A stretch of DNA of 64,000 nt from DASRIA01 sp963724065. GTDB taxonomy: Bacteria; Actinomycetota; Thermoleophilia; Solirubrobacterales; JBBDJG01. A program made the position numbers and the translations under genes. Below, in pieces: positions 50,415 through 61,623 of this stretch. The notes beneath the pieces are model-generated. The model ran no database searches. It saw only the letters and a list, made by a program, of their open reading frames with translations, and was not told the origin of the DNA. The DNA is taken from contig CAVRTB010000003.1 in assembly GCA_963724065.1 (NCBI GenBank), forward strand, positions 62,001-126,000, read 5' to 3'. Numbering within the stretch: position 1 is the stretch's first letter; each line of letters opens with the position of its first letter.

Positions 50415-51272
50415 ATGCGGCTGACGGTCCTCGGCAAGTCCCCGTCCTGGCAGGACGCGGATGGCGCGTGCAGCGGATACCTGCTCGAGGAGGATGGCAC
50501 GACCGTGCTGCTCGACTGCGGCAACGGCGTGTTCTCGAAGCTCCGTCGCTTCCGCGACTACACGAAGGTCGACGCCGTCGTGATCTCGCACCTGCATGCC
50601 GACCACTTCCTCGACCTGGTGCCTTTCTCCTACGCGCTCACGTACGCGCCGCGCCAGCAGCCGATGCCTGTGGATCGCTGGCCCGGCACGGAGACGCCCG
50701 CACGACCGAGGCTCTACGCGCCGCGCGGCGCAACCGAGTTCTTCCGGCGCGTGGTCGGCGCCTGGGGCAACGAGGACCTGATCGAGAAGGCCTTCGAGCT
50801 GGAGGAGTTCGCGGCCGACGACACGATCGAGGTCGGCACGATGCGCTTTACCTTCCAGGACGTCCCGCACTTCACCGAGACGTTCGCGATCGACATCGCT
50901 TCGACCAACGGCGGCGGGCGCATCACCTACGGCGCGGACTGCTCGCCGAACGAAGCGCTCGTGGAGTTCGCCCGCGACAGCGACCTCCTGATCGTCGAGG
51001 CCACGCTTCCGCGCCCGGAGCGCACCGGCGTCCGCGGCCACCTTACGGCCGCCGAGGCAGCCGAGCACGCGCTGCGCGCGAACGTCAAGCACGTCCTGCT
51101 GACCCACCTCTCCGACGAGCTCGACGAGCTCTGGGTGCGCAAGTGCGCGTGCCGCGTGTTCTCCGGTCCGGTGTCGATCGCGCGGGAGGGGGCCGTTTAC
51201 GAGATGAGCGGCGGGGCGATTGCCGAGCCCGCGCCGCAGCCGGATCCGCAGCCGGTTGCCAGCGGGACCTGA
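50415..51272 (+). CDS. MBL-fold metal-dependent hydrolase (RNase Z-like group)
   Basis: 285 aa. The zinc motif is HLHADH near residue 59; further ligands are likely His156 (VPHFTET), Asp176 (YGADCSPN) and the His of LLTHLSD near 234. The fold matches the single-domain RNase Z-like/AtsA-type hydrolases, but the flexible arm of true RNase Z is not clear, so tRNA processing is only one option; a phosphodiesterase for small cyclic or phosphonate compounds is another. First gene of an operon with hsp20 (47-bp gap) and lon. The C-terminus is a Pro-rich tail. Confidence 0.82.
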   Translation: MRLTVLGKSPSWQDADGACSGYLLEEDGTTVLLDCGNGVFSKLRRFRDYTKVDAVVISHLHADHFLDLVPFSYALTYAPRQQPMPVDRWPGTETPARPRLYAPRGATEFFRRVVGAWGNEDLIEKAFELEEFAADDTIEVGTMRFTFQDVPHFTETFAIDIASTNGGGRITYGADCSPNEALVEFARDSDLLIVEATLPRPERTGVRGHLTAAEAAEHALRANVKHVLLTHLSDELDELWVRKCACRVFSGPVSIAREGAVYEMSGGAIAEPAPQPDPQPVASGT

Positions 51273-51319
51273 CGCGCCCGGCGGTCCCGCGCGTACTCGC
51301 TAACCTCGGGCAGCACACC

Positions 51320-51780
51320 ATGACTCCACCGAAGGACCCTTTCGCCAACTTCGAGCGCATGCGCCGTCAGATCGACGAGCTGTTCGGTGACGTCTGGACC
51401 CGTGCCGGCCTCTCGCCGCACCGGCGCGCCTTCAGCCCGCGTGTCGACGTCTACTACTGCGGCGAGCCGCCGCGTGCCGTGGTCAAGGCCGACCTCGCCG
51501 GCGTGGGGATCCAGGATGTGAACCTCGAGATCCGGGGCCGCACGCTGATCATCTCCGGCGAGCGCAGGACCCAGGACACCGAGGCCCGCATGTACCAGCA
51601 GATCGAGATCGAGCACGGTCCCTTCCGCCGTGAGATCCAGCTTGGCGTCGACGTCGTCGCCGCGCAGGCGCGCGCCACATACGAGGACGGAATCCTGAGG
51701 GTCGAGCTCCCCGTCGCCAACTCCATGCAGGCCCGGCAGGTGCCGATCTCCGCGTCCGAGGACGACGGCCCGGCCGACTC

Positions 51781-51784
<4 letters not shown>
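51320..51784 (+). CDS. Hsp20 family small heat-shock protein
   Basis: 154 aa. The alpha-crystallin domain covers about 35-130: PRVDVYYCGEPPRAVVKADLAG, LEIRGRTLIISGERR and ATYEDGILRVELP, the usual A-x-x-x-n-G-v-L box. The N-terminal arm is short (MTPPKDPFANFERMRRQIDELF) and a V-P-I motif near the C-terminus (RQVPIS) can serve as the I-x-I/V anchor between dimers. It would hold unfolding proteins in a refoldable state. GTG of lon overlaps its stop, so both proteins are made together, linking chaperone and protease. Confidence 0.93.
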
Positions 51785-54294
<2,510 letters not shown>

Positions 54295-54314
54295 CGCTGG
54301 TACACCCGGCGCGC

Positions 54315-55110
54315 TCAGTAGAAGAGCCGGCGCCAGAACTGATCGTCCGCGCGTGCCTCCTCGTAGACCCTGACGCTCAGCTCGCCGTTGCGCTGGATCC
54401 GCTCGCGGGTGAGCCGCTCGCGAAGCTCATCCGCGCTCGCGCCGTCCGCACAGAGGCGCTTCACCTCCTCCGCGATCTCCGCCTGCTCCGGGCGCGTGAG
54501 CGCCTGGCGGAAGCCGGCCCCGTGGTGATAGACGAGGTCCCCGTAGACGGCGAACAGGACCGGGTGGAGGTCGCGAGTGTTCGTGCGCGACAGCGGCAGC
54601 CAGTCGACGTTCGTGTCCTCGAGCAGCTTGAGCAGGTTCGCGCCCGTGTCGGTGACGAGTTTCCCGCGTGCGTTGCGCCATCGGTGTCCGCGGGCCCACG
54701 TGGCGCCGCTGTCGCGCCAGAATCCGCACGGTCGTGGCGCAGAAGGAGGGGTGCGGGATCGGAGCTCCCAAGATCTCGGTCCGCCGGACCGCCGCGAGCC
54801 TGTGCCCCGCGAGCATCGTGTCGAGTGCTGCACCGAGGTCCGCGACCGGGAAGGCGTCGCCGTCAAGGAAAACGAGCACATCGTCGTCGTCCGCCTGCGC
54901 GCAGATCCGCGCCGCGAGGTCGTCGAGCTTCCACCAATGCTGGACCTGCTCGCCCTGGAACCACTCGTCGAAGCGGTCGGCTTGCGCGAGCGCGTCGCCG
55001 TCGAGGTACGCATAGGTGCGATACGGCCGGTCGAGGTTCTCCGCGAGGTGGCTCAGCTGGAGGTCGACCCACATGTCCGTCCGGATGTGGACGGTCGCGA
55101 CGTGGATCAA
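54315..55110 (-). pseudogene. Frameshifted glycosyltransferase-like gene
   Basis: Two overlapping frames together make one protein of about 264 aa. The first (TTG 55110) reads MIHVATVHIRTDMWVDLQLS, then FLDGDAFPVADLG with the D-x-D-like metal motif of nucleotide-sugar transferases, up to HPSFCATTVR. The frame must then lose one base near 54721-54723 to continue as FWRDSGATWARGHRWRN, then KLVTDTGANLLKLLED and VLFAVYGDLVYHHGAGFR to the stop at 54315. The two parts fit together well, so one inserted base (mutation or sequencing error) is likely. The second part is about 130 aa and has no other start. It starts 8 bp after NDH-2. Confidence 0.75.
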
Positions 55111-55118
55111 CTATTCAA

Positions 55119-56432
55119 CTACGACCGGTGGGTCCCGGCGCGTTCGTACACGTCGGCGCGCAGCGGCCGCGGCTGGCCGATCGTGCCGACTTCGGCGATG
55201 TCGCGCCGGAAGGGCAGGCCGACCGTCCAGTCCACGACGGCCCGGACCTTGCGCGCCGTGCCGGGGATCTGACTGACGTGGTAGCTGCGCGCCAGCCACC
55301 AGGCGGGGAAGCCGCGGACCTGTAGCCGGAACACCTTCGCCACCGCCTTGTAGCGGCCGAGGTTGACGAACTGGCCCATCGACTTGTAGGAGAAGCGGCG
55401 CGCCTCGCCGACGCCCATCGAGGCCGCGACGTTACGGCCCGCGGTCTTGCCCTGGCGCACGGCGTGCTGCGAGGTCGGGGGGCAGAACTCGACGCCCTCG
55501 CGCGGGTCCGGAACTGCCGCGCAGTCACCGAGCGCCCAGACGTCGTCCTCGCCGGGCACGCGCAGGTACTCGTCGGTCAGGATCCGGCCGCGCGCATCGG
55601 TGGTGAGGCCCAGGTTGCGCACCGATGGATGTGCCGTGACGCCGGCGGTCCACAACACGGTGCGCGTCGGGACCACCTCGCCGGTCGTGAGGCGCACCGA
55701 GGCGGCCGTGACCTCCTCGAGCGTCGTGCCGAGCCGCAGGTCGATGCCGCGGCTGCGCAGCTCGCGCACGGCGTAGTCGGCCAGCGACCGGTCGATCTCG
55801 GGCAGCACGCGGTCCATCGCCTCGATCAGGATCCAGCGCATTCCATGCAGGCGTGCCGCCGGGTAGAGGTCGATCGCCTCGGCCGCGAAGTCCTGTACCT
55901 CGGCGAGCGCTTCGAGCCCCGCGTAGCCGCCCCCCACGACGACGAACGTGAGCAGCTCATCCCTGCGCTCCGGTTCTTCCGTGGCGTCGGCCATCTCGAG
56001 TGCCTGGATCACGTGGTTTCGCAGCCAGATCGCGTCCGCGAGCGTTTTGAACCCGATCGCGTGCTGCTCCAAGCCCGGGATCGGGAGGACTCGTGACACC
56101 GACCCGTGCGCGACCATCAGGCGGTCGTAGCGAAGCGCGTGCTCGGCGCCCTCCTGGTCCGTCATCGTGACCGTCTTGCGCGCCGGGTCGCGGTCGGTGA
56201 CGACGCCCAGCCGCAGGCGCGTGTGGTCGAGGACGTCGCGCAGCGGGGTGACGACGTGCCGCGGCTCGAGCGTCCCGGCCGCCGCCTCGGGGAGAAACGG
56301 CGTGTAGAGCAGGAAGTTGACGTCGTTGACGAGGGTGATGCGCGTGCTCTGCGCAGGCATCAGGCGCTCGAGCGCGCGCGCCGCGTAGAGGCCGCCGAAG
56401 CCACCTCCGGATATGACGACGTCCCAGGCGAT
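55119..56432 (-). CDS. Type II NADH dehydrogenase-like FAD/NAD(P) oxidoreductase
   Basis: 437 aa. The first FAD motif AWDVVISGGGFGGLYAARAL lies upstream of the first ATG (56360), so the gene must begin earlier. Between a TAG at 56442-56444 and this motif no ATG, GTG or TTG exists in any frame; ATC 56432 is the likeliest start. Other blocks: NFLLYTPFLPEAAAG, the NAD motif FVVVGGGYAGLEALAEV, and DVWALGDCAAVPDP. The C-terminal part includes WWLARSYHVSQIPG near a membrane-binding region. It would oxidise NADH and reduce quinone without pumping protons. Followed by the frameshifted gene. Confidence 0.85.
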   Translation of the reverse strand: MAWDVVISGGGFGGLYAARALERLMPAQSTRITLVNDVNFLLYTPFLPEAAAGTLEPRHVVTPLRDVLDHTRLRLGVVTDRDPARKTVTMTDQEGAEHALRYDRLMVAHGSVSRVLPIPGLEQHAIGFKTLADAIWLRNHVIQALEMADATEEPERRDELLTFVVVGGGYAGLEALAEVQDFAAEAIDLYPAARLHGMRWILIEAMDRVLPEIDRSLADYAVRELRSRGIDLRLGTTLEEVTAASVRLTTGEVVPTRTVLWTAGVTAHPSVRNLGLTTDARGRILTDEYLRVPGEDDVWALGDCAAVPDPREGVEFCPPTSQHAVRQGKTAGRNVAASMGVGEARRFSYKSMGQFVNLGRYKAVAKVFRLQVRGFPAWWLARSYHVSQIPGTARKVRAVVDWTVGLPFRRDIAEVGTIGQPRPLRADVYERAGTHRS

Positions 56433-56441
56433 GGGGTGATG

Positions 56442-56636
56442 CTAACGGGCGGTGCGAGGGCCTCGGGCCGGGAGGCGCGGGCCGTCGGGCGCCGCCGCGG
56501 CGGCATGCTCGAGGCGCCGGAGGCGGTGCAGCCGCGGCGGCAGCTCGTCGCGGCGGAACAGGCGCCGGCGAACCTCGCTCAGCAGCGGGGAGTCGGATCC
56601 GGAGCGTGGTGTGGGCCGGTTGTGCTCGAGTGCCAT
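56442..56636 (-). CDS. Possible small basic protein upstream of NDH-2
   Basis: 64 aa in the same frame as NDH-2, ending in TAG ten bases before it. Sequence MALEHNRPTPRSGSDSPLLS, then VRRRLFRRDELPPRLHRLRRLEH and an Ala/Pro/Arg end. The ATG has only GATGAG as a weak ribosome site. If translated, stopping ribosomes could restart at the nonstandard NDH-2 start. It may be a chance frame in GC-rich DNA. Confidence 0.35.
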   Translation of the reverse strand: MALEHNRPTPRSGSDSPLLSEVRRRLFRRDELPPRLHRLRRLEHAAAAAPDGPRLPARGPRTAR

Positions 56637-56733
56637 GTCTCATCAATCATGCGGGGAGCGGCACGCGCGAGCTACGGCCGACGGTCCCAAATCCGGCACG
56701 GGCGCTTGGACATGTGGTCCTTCTGCCGCAAAG

Positions 56734-56750
56734 AGGGGCGGTTTGCCCCT
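56734..56750. terminator. Hairpin followed by a T-rich stretch
   Basis: AGGGGC (56734-56739) pairs with GCCCCT (56745-56750) around GGTTT, then ATTTCGCCTATTTT follows. This is the best match to an intrinsic terminator in the window, but no plus-strand gene is known just upstream. It might shield nrdR from read-through or act as an upstream control hairpin. Confidence 0.35.
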
Positions 56751-56774
56751 ATTTCGCCTATTTTGGGAGTTTCT

Positions 56775-56822
56775 CCACAAGATGTGGTGGTTTGCCTTGG
56801 CGAATGGGACTACATGTCGTAC
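56775..56822 (+). promoter_or_regulatory. Candidate pair of NrdR boxes
   Basis: CCACAAGATGTGGTGG (56775-56790) and GGACTACATGTCGTAC (56807-56822) match at nine of 16 positions and start exactly 32 bp apart, three helical turns, the spacing typical of paired NrdR boxes. The second overlaps the -10. This suits autoregulation of nrdR-nrdJ by the ATP-sensing repressor. Confidence 0.45.
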
Positions 56823-56825
56823 ACT
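56797..56825 (+). promoter_or_regulatory. Predicted nrdR promoter, leaderless
   Basis: TTGGCG (56797-56802) and TACACT (56820-56825) are spaced by 17 bp, and GTG 56832 follows the -10 after six bases. This places the transcription start at or next to the start codon. Confidence 0.55.
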
Positions 56826-56831
56826 GATCGA

Positions 56832-57467
56832 GTGCGTTGCCCCTTCTGCGGTCACAGTGATTCCCAGGTCGTCGACTCGCGTCTGAGCGATCCCGGGGAC
56901 GCGGTCCGCAGGCGCCGCGCATGCCGCTCCTGCGAGCGGCGGTTCACGTCCTACGAGCGCTACGACGAGGGGCCGCTCTACATCCGCAAGCGGGGTGGCC
57001 GGCGCGAGCAGTTCGATCGCGCGAAGGTCCTCGCCGGGCTCGAGCGGGCCGCGATCAAGCGGCCGGTCGAGCGCGAGCAGCTCGAGGCGGTGGTCGACCG
57101 GATCGTCGCCGAGTTGCGCGCGCTGGGAGGCACCCCGGGCGTCGAGGAGGTCGGCGAGCTTGCGCTGCGCGGGCTGCGTGAGCTTGACGCGGTGGCATAC
57201 GTGCGGTTCGCGTCGGTGTACCGGAAGTTCGAGGACGTCGAGGAGTTCGAGCGCGAGCTCGAGCGACTCGAGGCCGAGCCGCCGCTGCAACGTGAGCACC
57301 TGTTCGAGCCGGCGCTCGACGAGGCGCTTGCCGGTGCGCGCAAGGCGGGGTCCGTCCGAACCCGGCGTCAGGCTAATCGGTTACCCCGTGATACGGGCAA
57401 AACGCCCGCCCAGAGCGGTGTTGCGGGTCTGAAAGAGCGAAATTTCGAGAGTCGGAGGGGAAGCTAG
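56832..57467 (+). CDS. nrdR: Ribonucleotide reductase regulator NrdR
   Basis: 211 aa. GTG 56832 gives the canonical (M)RCPFCGHSDSQVVDSR and fits a leaderless promoter; ATG 56814 is an alternative that adds six residues. Zinc ribbon CPFC...CRSC (near 3-34), then an ATP-cone domain (about 49-139, VRKRGGRREQFDRAKVLAGL-like) that senses dATP/ATP. The family normally ends near 150 aa; here about 55 extra polar residues follow (to NFESRRGS). NrdR represses ribonucleotide reductase genes. Its stop TAG is directly followed by ATG of nrdJ, so the two are one operon as in Streptomyces. Confidence 0.93.
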   Translation: MRCPFCGHSDSQVVDSRLSDPGDAVRRRRACRSCERRFTSYERYDEGPLYIRKRGGRREQFDRAKVLAGLERAAIKRPVEREQLEAVVDRIVAELRALGGTPGVEEVGELALRGLRELDAVAYVRFASVYRKFEDVEEFERELERLEAEPPLQREHLFEPALDEALAGARKAGSVRTRRQANRLPRDTGKTPAQSGVAGLKERNFESRRGS

Positions 57468-60263
57468 ATGGCCAGGACAAGTGAAGAGATCGGAACGACC
57501 TACGGAGTCAAGGCGGCCGACGCAGGCCTGGCGATCGAACGGCGCTTCACACGGGCGGACACACACCCGTTCGACGAGCTCGAGTGGGAGGTCCGGGATG
57601 CCGTGATCGGCGACCCGGCCAAGCCCGCGTTCGAGCAGCGCAGTGTCGAGTTCCCCAAGAGCTGGACGCAGAACGCGACCAACATCGTCGCCCAGAAGTA
57701 CTTCCGCGGGCAGATGGGCTCCCCCGAGCGCGAGCACTCGGTCAAGCAGATGGTCGGCCGCGTGGCCGGCACGATCTCGGCCTGGGGGCGCGAGGGCGGC
57801 TACTTCGCGTCCAAGGACGACGGCGACGCGTTCGAGGCCGAGCTCAGCCACATCCTCGTCAACCAGCTCGCGGCCTTCAACTCCCCGGTCTGGTTCAACG
57901 TGGGGTTCGAGGAGAAGCCGCAGTGCTCGGCCTGCTTCATCCTCTCAGTCGACGACACGATGGAGTCGATCCTCGACTGGAACACCAAGGAGGGGATGAT
58001 CTTCCGCGGCGGCTCCGGCTCCGGGATCAACCTTTCGAAGATCCGCTCCTCGAAGGAGCAGCTCTCGAAGGGCGGCCTTGCCTCCGGGCCCGTGTCGTTC
58101 ATGCGCGGCGCGGACGCGTGGGCCGGAACGATCAAGTCCGGCGGCAAGACGCGCCGCGCGGCGAAGATGGTCGTGCTCGACGTCGACCACCCCGACATCC
58201 AGCACTTCATCTGGTGCAAGGCGCGCGAGGAGGACAAGGCAGCGGCGCTCGCCGACGCCGGCTTCGACATGTCGATCGACGGCGAGGGCTTCCACTCGAT
58301 CCAGTACCAGAACGCGAACAACTCGGTGCGCGTGACCGACGAGTTCCTCGACGCGGTCGAGCGCGGCGACGAGTGGAAGACGATCGCGCGCGTCTCGGGC
58401 GAGACGGTCGACGTGCTGAACGCCCGCGACCTGATGAACGAGATCGCCGAAGCCGCGTGGCGCTGCGCCGACCCGGGCGTCCAGTACGACACGACGATCA
58501 ACGACTGGCACACGTGCCCGAACAGCGGGCGGATCAACGCTTCCAACCCCTGCTCCGAGTACATGCACGTCGACGACTCGGCGTGCAATCTCGCGTCGAT
58601 CAACCTGCTCAAGTTCCTGAAGGACGACGGCACGTTCGACACGGCGGCGTTCGAGCACACGGTCGACGTCATGTTCACGGCCCAGGAGATCGTCGTCGGC
58701 CCGTCGAGCTACCCCACCGAGGGGATCGGGCGCAACGCCCGTGCGATGCGCCAGCTCGGGCTCGGCTACGCCAACCTCGGCGCGCTCCTGATGGCGCGCG
58801 GCCTGCCGTACGACTCGCACGAGGGCCGCTCGGTCGCCGCCGCGATCACCGCGCTGATGACCGGCCGCGCCTACCGCACGTCCGGCGAGATCGCTGCGGG
58901 CATGGGGCCCTACCAGGAGTTCACGAAGAACCGCGACGCGCATCTGCGCGTGATGCGCAAGCACCGCGACGCGTCGCTCGAGATCGACGACGGCGTCGAG
59001 GCCGGCCTGCTCGACGCCGCGCGCCGCTCATGGGACGAGGCGGTCGAGGTGTGCGAGCGCCACGGGCACCGCAATGCGCAGGCCACCGTGCTCGCGCCGA
59101 CCGGCACGATCAGCTTCCTGATGGACTGCGACACGACCGGCATCGAGCCCGACTTCTCGCTGGTGAAGCTCAAGGAGCTGGTGGGCGGCGGTCAGATGAC
59201 GATCGTCAACCGCACGGTCCCGCGTGCGCTGCGCAAGCTCGGGTACTCCGAGGCCGAGGTCGAGCAGATCGAGACCTACGTCAACGAGCACCGCACGATC
59301 CTCGGCGCACCCGGCCTGAAGGACGAGCACCTGCCCGTGTTCGACGTGGCCGTCGGCAAGCGCGCGATCTCGCACATGGGCCACATCAACATGATGGCGG
59401 CGACGCAGCCGTTCATCTCCGGAGCGATTTCGAAGACGGTGAACATGCCGGATGACTCGACCGTCGGCGACATCCGCGACGCCTACATGGAGGCCGGCCG
59501 CCTGGGCGTCAAGGCGCTCGCGATCTACCGCGACGGCTCGAAGACCGCACAGGCCCTGCGCACCGACGCGAAGAAGTCGAAGGCCGCCCCGGCCGAGGCC
59601 GCGGTGCCGGCGCGCAAGCGCCTACCGCGGGAGCGTGAGTCGCTCACACACAAGTTCTCGGTTGCCGGCCACGAGGGCTACATCACGGCCGGCCGCTACG
59701 AGGACGGCGAGCTGGGCGAGATCTTCCTCACCGACATCGGCAAGGACGGCTCGACGCTGCGCGGCATGATGAACGCGTTCGCGACAGCGATCTCGATCGG
59801 CCTCCAGTACGGGGTCCCGCTCGAGACGTTCGTGCGCAAGTTCAGCTACATGCGCTTCGACCCCGAGGGCATGACGACGAACCCGGAGATCCCCTTCGCG
59901 AAGTCGCTGCCCGACTACATCATGCGCTGGCTGGCCTCGCGGTTCCTCGACCCGGCGGTGCACGAGGAGCTCGGCATCATGAGCGACGAGGTGCGTGCGA
60001 AGAAGATGGCCGAGGAGGCCGGGGCGCCCGTCGAGAACGGGGGCAACGGAGCCAACGGTCACGCCAACGGTCACGCCAACGGCGAGGCGAAGGCCGAGTC
60101 CAAGCCCGCGGCCGCGGCGCTGACGGACTCGCCCCCGGTCGTGCCGGCGAGGATCGCGGGTCTCGACCTCGGGCCTGCGTGCTCGCAGTGCGGCGGAATG
60201 ATGCAGCGCACGGGTAGTTGCTACACGTGCTCGAGCTGCGGCAACAACACCGGCTGCGGGTAG
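57468..60263 (+). CDS. nrdJ: Adenosylcobalamin-dependent ribonucleotide reductase (class II)
   Basis: 931 aa. ATG follows the nrdR stop at once, with GGAGGGG before it. Landmarks: AFNSPVWFNVG, CSACFILSVDD, GMIFRGGSGSGINLSKIRS (substrate/active-site loop), NPCSEYMHVDDSACNLASINL with the radical-chain Cys and Glu, and PTGTISFLMDCDTTGIEPDFS. The C-terminus has a Gly/Asn/His linker (NGHANGHANG) and a Cys-rich tail CSQCGGMMQRTGSCYTCSSC that likely re-reduces the active site or binds zinc. It makes deoxynucleotides with or without oxygen and needs adenosylcobalamin. No B12 riboswitch was seen upstream. Confidence 0.97.
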   Translation: MARTSEEIGTTYGVKAADAGLAIERRFTRADTHPFDELEWEVRDAVIGDPAKPAFEQRSVEFPKSWTQNATNIVAQKYFRGQMGSPEREHSVKQMVGRVAGTISAWGREGGYFASKDDGDAFEAELSHILVNQLAAFNSPVWFNVGFEEKPQCSACFILSVDDTMESILDWNTKEGMIFRGGSGSGINLSKIRSSKEQLSKGGLASGPVSFMRGADAWAGTIKSGGKTRRAAKMVVLDVDHPDIQHFIWCKAREEDKAAALADAGFDMSIDGEGFHSIQYQNANNSVRVTDEFLDAVERGDEWKTIARVSGETVDVLNARDLMNEIAEAAWRCADPGVQYDTTINDWHTCPNSGRINASNPCSEYMHVDDSACNLASINLLKFLKDDGTFDTAAFEHTVDVMFTAQEIVVGPSSYPTEGIGRNARAMRQLGLGYANLGALLMARGLPYDSHEGRSVAAAITALMTGRAYRTSGEIAAGMGPYQEFTKNRDAHLRVMRKHRDASLEIDDGVEAGLLDAARRSWDEAVEVCERHGHRNAQATVLAPTGTISFLMDCDTTGIEPDFSLVKLKELVGGGQMTIVNRTVPRALRKLGYSEAEVEQIETYVNEHRTILGAPGLKDEHLPVFDVAVGKRAISHMGHINMMAATQPFISGAISKTVNMPDDSTVGDIRDAYMEAGRLGVKALAIYRDGSKTAQALRTDAKKSKAAPAEAAVPARKRLPRERESLTHKFSVAGHEGYITAGRYEDGELGEIFLTDIGKDGSTLRGMMNAFATAISIGLQYGVPLETFVRKFSYMRFDPEGMTTNPEIPFAKSLPDYIMRWLASRFLDPAVHEELGIMSDEVRAKKMAEEAGAPVENGGNGANGHANGHANGEAKAESKPAAAALTDSPPVVPARIAGLDLGPACSQCGGMMQRTGSCYTCSSCGNNTGCG

Positions 60264-60473
60264 CTGCTCGTAAGCCGAAGGTCGCTACCTTTTCCGTGAT
60301 CTGCGCGGAACGTACCGTCCGGCCGTTGCGGCAGGGCGCCCCGGGCTCGCCCCAGGTGGGCCGGCCAGGATCCTGAGCGGCGCGCTTCTCGCAGGAGCGA
60401 ACAGGTCGACACGGTCGCTGTGCCCCAGCAGGTTGGGGGAGCCAAGAGCAACGCGCCGACAGGAGGTATCTGC

Positions 60474-61271
60474 ATGGAGATGACGAGCGCGGCGGAGGAC
60501 AACGCCGGGGACCGGTTCATCGTCACGCAGGCTGAGCGGCAGGTGGCCGACCTGCTGCCGATCGAGGTGGACCCGGCTCTTGCTCGCGCCACGGTCGAGA
60601 GGGTGCCGTTCTGGTTCCACACCTTCGCGCTCAACCGCGCTGAGGGCATCTACACACCCGGCGCCGCGCGCGACCACCGCTACCGCATGTCCACGCTTCC
60701 AAGCGACATGGCCGGGATGAGCGTGCTCGACGTCGGCACCTTCGACGGCTTCTACGCCTTCCTCGCCGAGCACCGGGGGGCCGACCGGGTCGTGGCGGCG
60801 GACAACGAGCAGTACCGGCTCTGGGTCGCCTCCCGGTGGGACGTCGAGCTGGAGGGCGGCGAGGGCTTCCGCGCGATCCATCGCCTGCTCGGCTCGGCCG
60901 TCGAGTATCGGCGGATGGACGCGTTCGAGCTCGACCGGCTCGACGAGCGCTTCGACCTCGTCTACTGCTTCGGCATCCTCCACCGAGTCGAGAACCCGCT
61001 CGGACTGCTACGCGTGCTGCGCGGGCGGACGGCGAGCGGCGGCAGCGTGCTGCTCGAGACCTACGGCGTCCGCCCGGAAGATCGAGACGGGGCCGCGATC
61101 CGCGTCTCGGAGCCCGGAGAGGTCTATGCGCGCGACGAGTTCGTCTACTGGGGATTCGAGCACACCGGCCTCGAGCGGCTTGCGCGGATCGCGGGCTTCT
61201 CGCGCGCCGAGTCGCTCGTCGACGTGGAGGTCGATGGCCACCCGCGCATCATGGGCCGGCTGATCGCCTAG
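60474..61271 (+). CDS. SAM-dependent methyltransferase (DUF1698/CmoB-like)
   Basis: 265 aa. ATG 60474 is fixed by AGGAGGT (60461-60467) six bases upstream; an upstream in-frame GTG is rejected. The SAM motif is SVLDVGTFDGFYAFLAE near 87, then VVAADNE and FDLVYCFGILHRVENPLGLL, which is the usual motif IV region. The preceding FWFHTFALNRAEGIYTPG resembles DUF1698 proteins such as CmoB, which modify tRNA wobble uridine, but small-molecule methyltransferases share this design. It stands 210 bp after nrdJ, and that gap holds no gene I can support. Confidence 0.83.
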   Translation: MEMTSAAEDNAGDRFIVTQAERQVADLLPIEVDPALARATVERVPFWFHTFALNRAEGIYTPGAARDHRYRMSTLPSDMAGMSVLDVGTFDGFYAFLAEHRGADRVVAADNEQYRLWVASRWDVELEGGEGFRAIHRLLGSAVEYRRMDAFELDRLDERFDLVYCFGILHRVENPLGLLRVLRGRTASGGSVLLETYGVRPEDRDGAAIRVSEPGEVYARDEFVYWGFEHTGLERLARIAGFSRAESLVDVEVDGHPRIMGRLIA

Positions 61272-61317
61272 AGGCGATCGCGGAGCGGCGCTGCAGGTTT
61301 GCGGTAGCGGGCGCGTC

Positions 61318-61614
61318 CTAAAGCTCGCCGGCCAGGCGGGCGACGAGCCAGACGAGCGCTCCCGCGCCGAGTAGGCGGCGGAACCCGTTTGTCCCGTCCA
61401 CCGCCTCCTCCCAAGCCCACACGCCGAGGCCCAGAATGAAGACCGCGCGGCCGATGTCGTGCGCACTGCCGCCCGCGAGCGCTGCGAGTAGCCACCCGGC
61501 GAACGCACCGAGCAGCGGCGCGTTCGGGAACTGCGCGATGGGGTAGCTCCGCGGCCAGCCTTCCTGGCCGTGGCGCCAGAGCTCGGCGGCTTTCACCGCG
61601 CCGACGGCCTGCAT
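61318..61614 (-). CDS. Conserved small membrane protein
   Basis: 98 aa. The N-terminal ELWRHGQEGWPRSYPIAQFPNAPLL is followed by two or three membrane helices (AFAGWLLAALAGG, AVFILGLGVWAWEE, LLGAGALVWLVARL) and GTNGFRRLLG between them. The W-P-x-S-Y-P-x-x-Q-F-P-N motif occurs in small proteins of unknown function in actinobacteria. ATG 61614 has a weak AGGGG site. It lies 9 bp downstream of the PKD protein on the same strand, so both may be co-transcribed. Function unknown. Confidence 0.65.
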   Translation of the reverse strand: MQAVGAVKAAELWRHGQEGWPRSYPIAQFPNAPLLGAFAGWLLAALAGGSAHDIGRAVFILGLGVWAWEEAVDGTNGFRRLLGAGALVWLVARLAGEL

Positions 61615-61623
61615 TGCGGACCC

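Noticed and set aside
56637..56831. Cobalamin riboswitch before nrdR-nrdJ
   Set aside because: No B12-box-like sequence or fitting fold is seen; the promoter appears to leave no leader.
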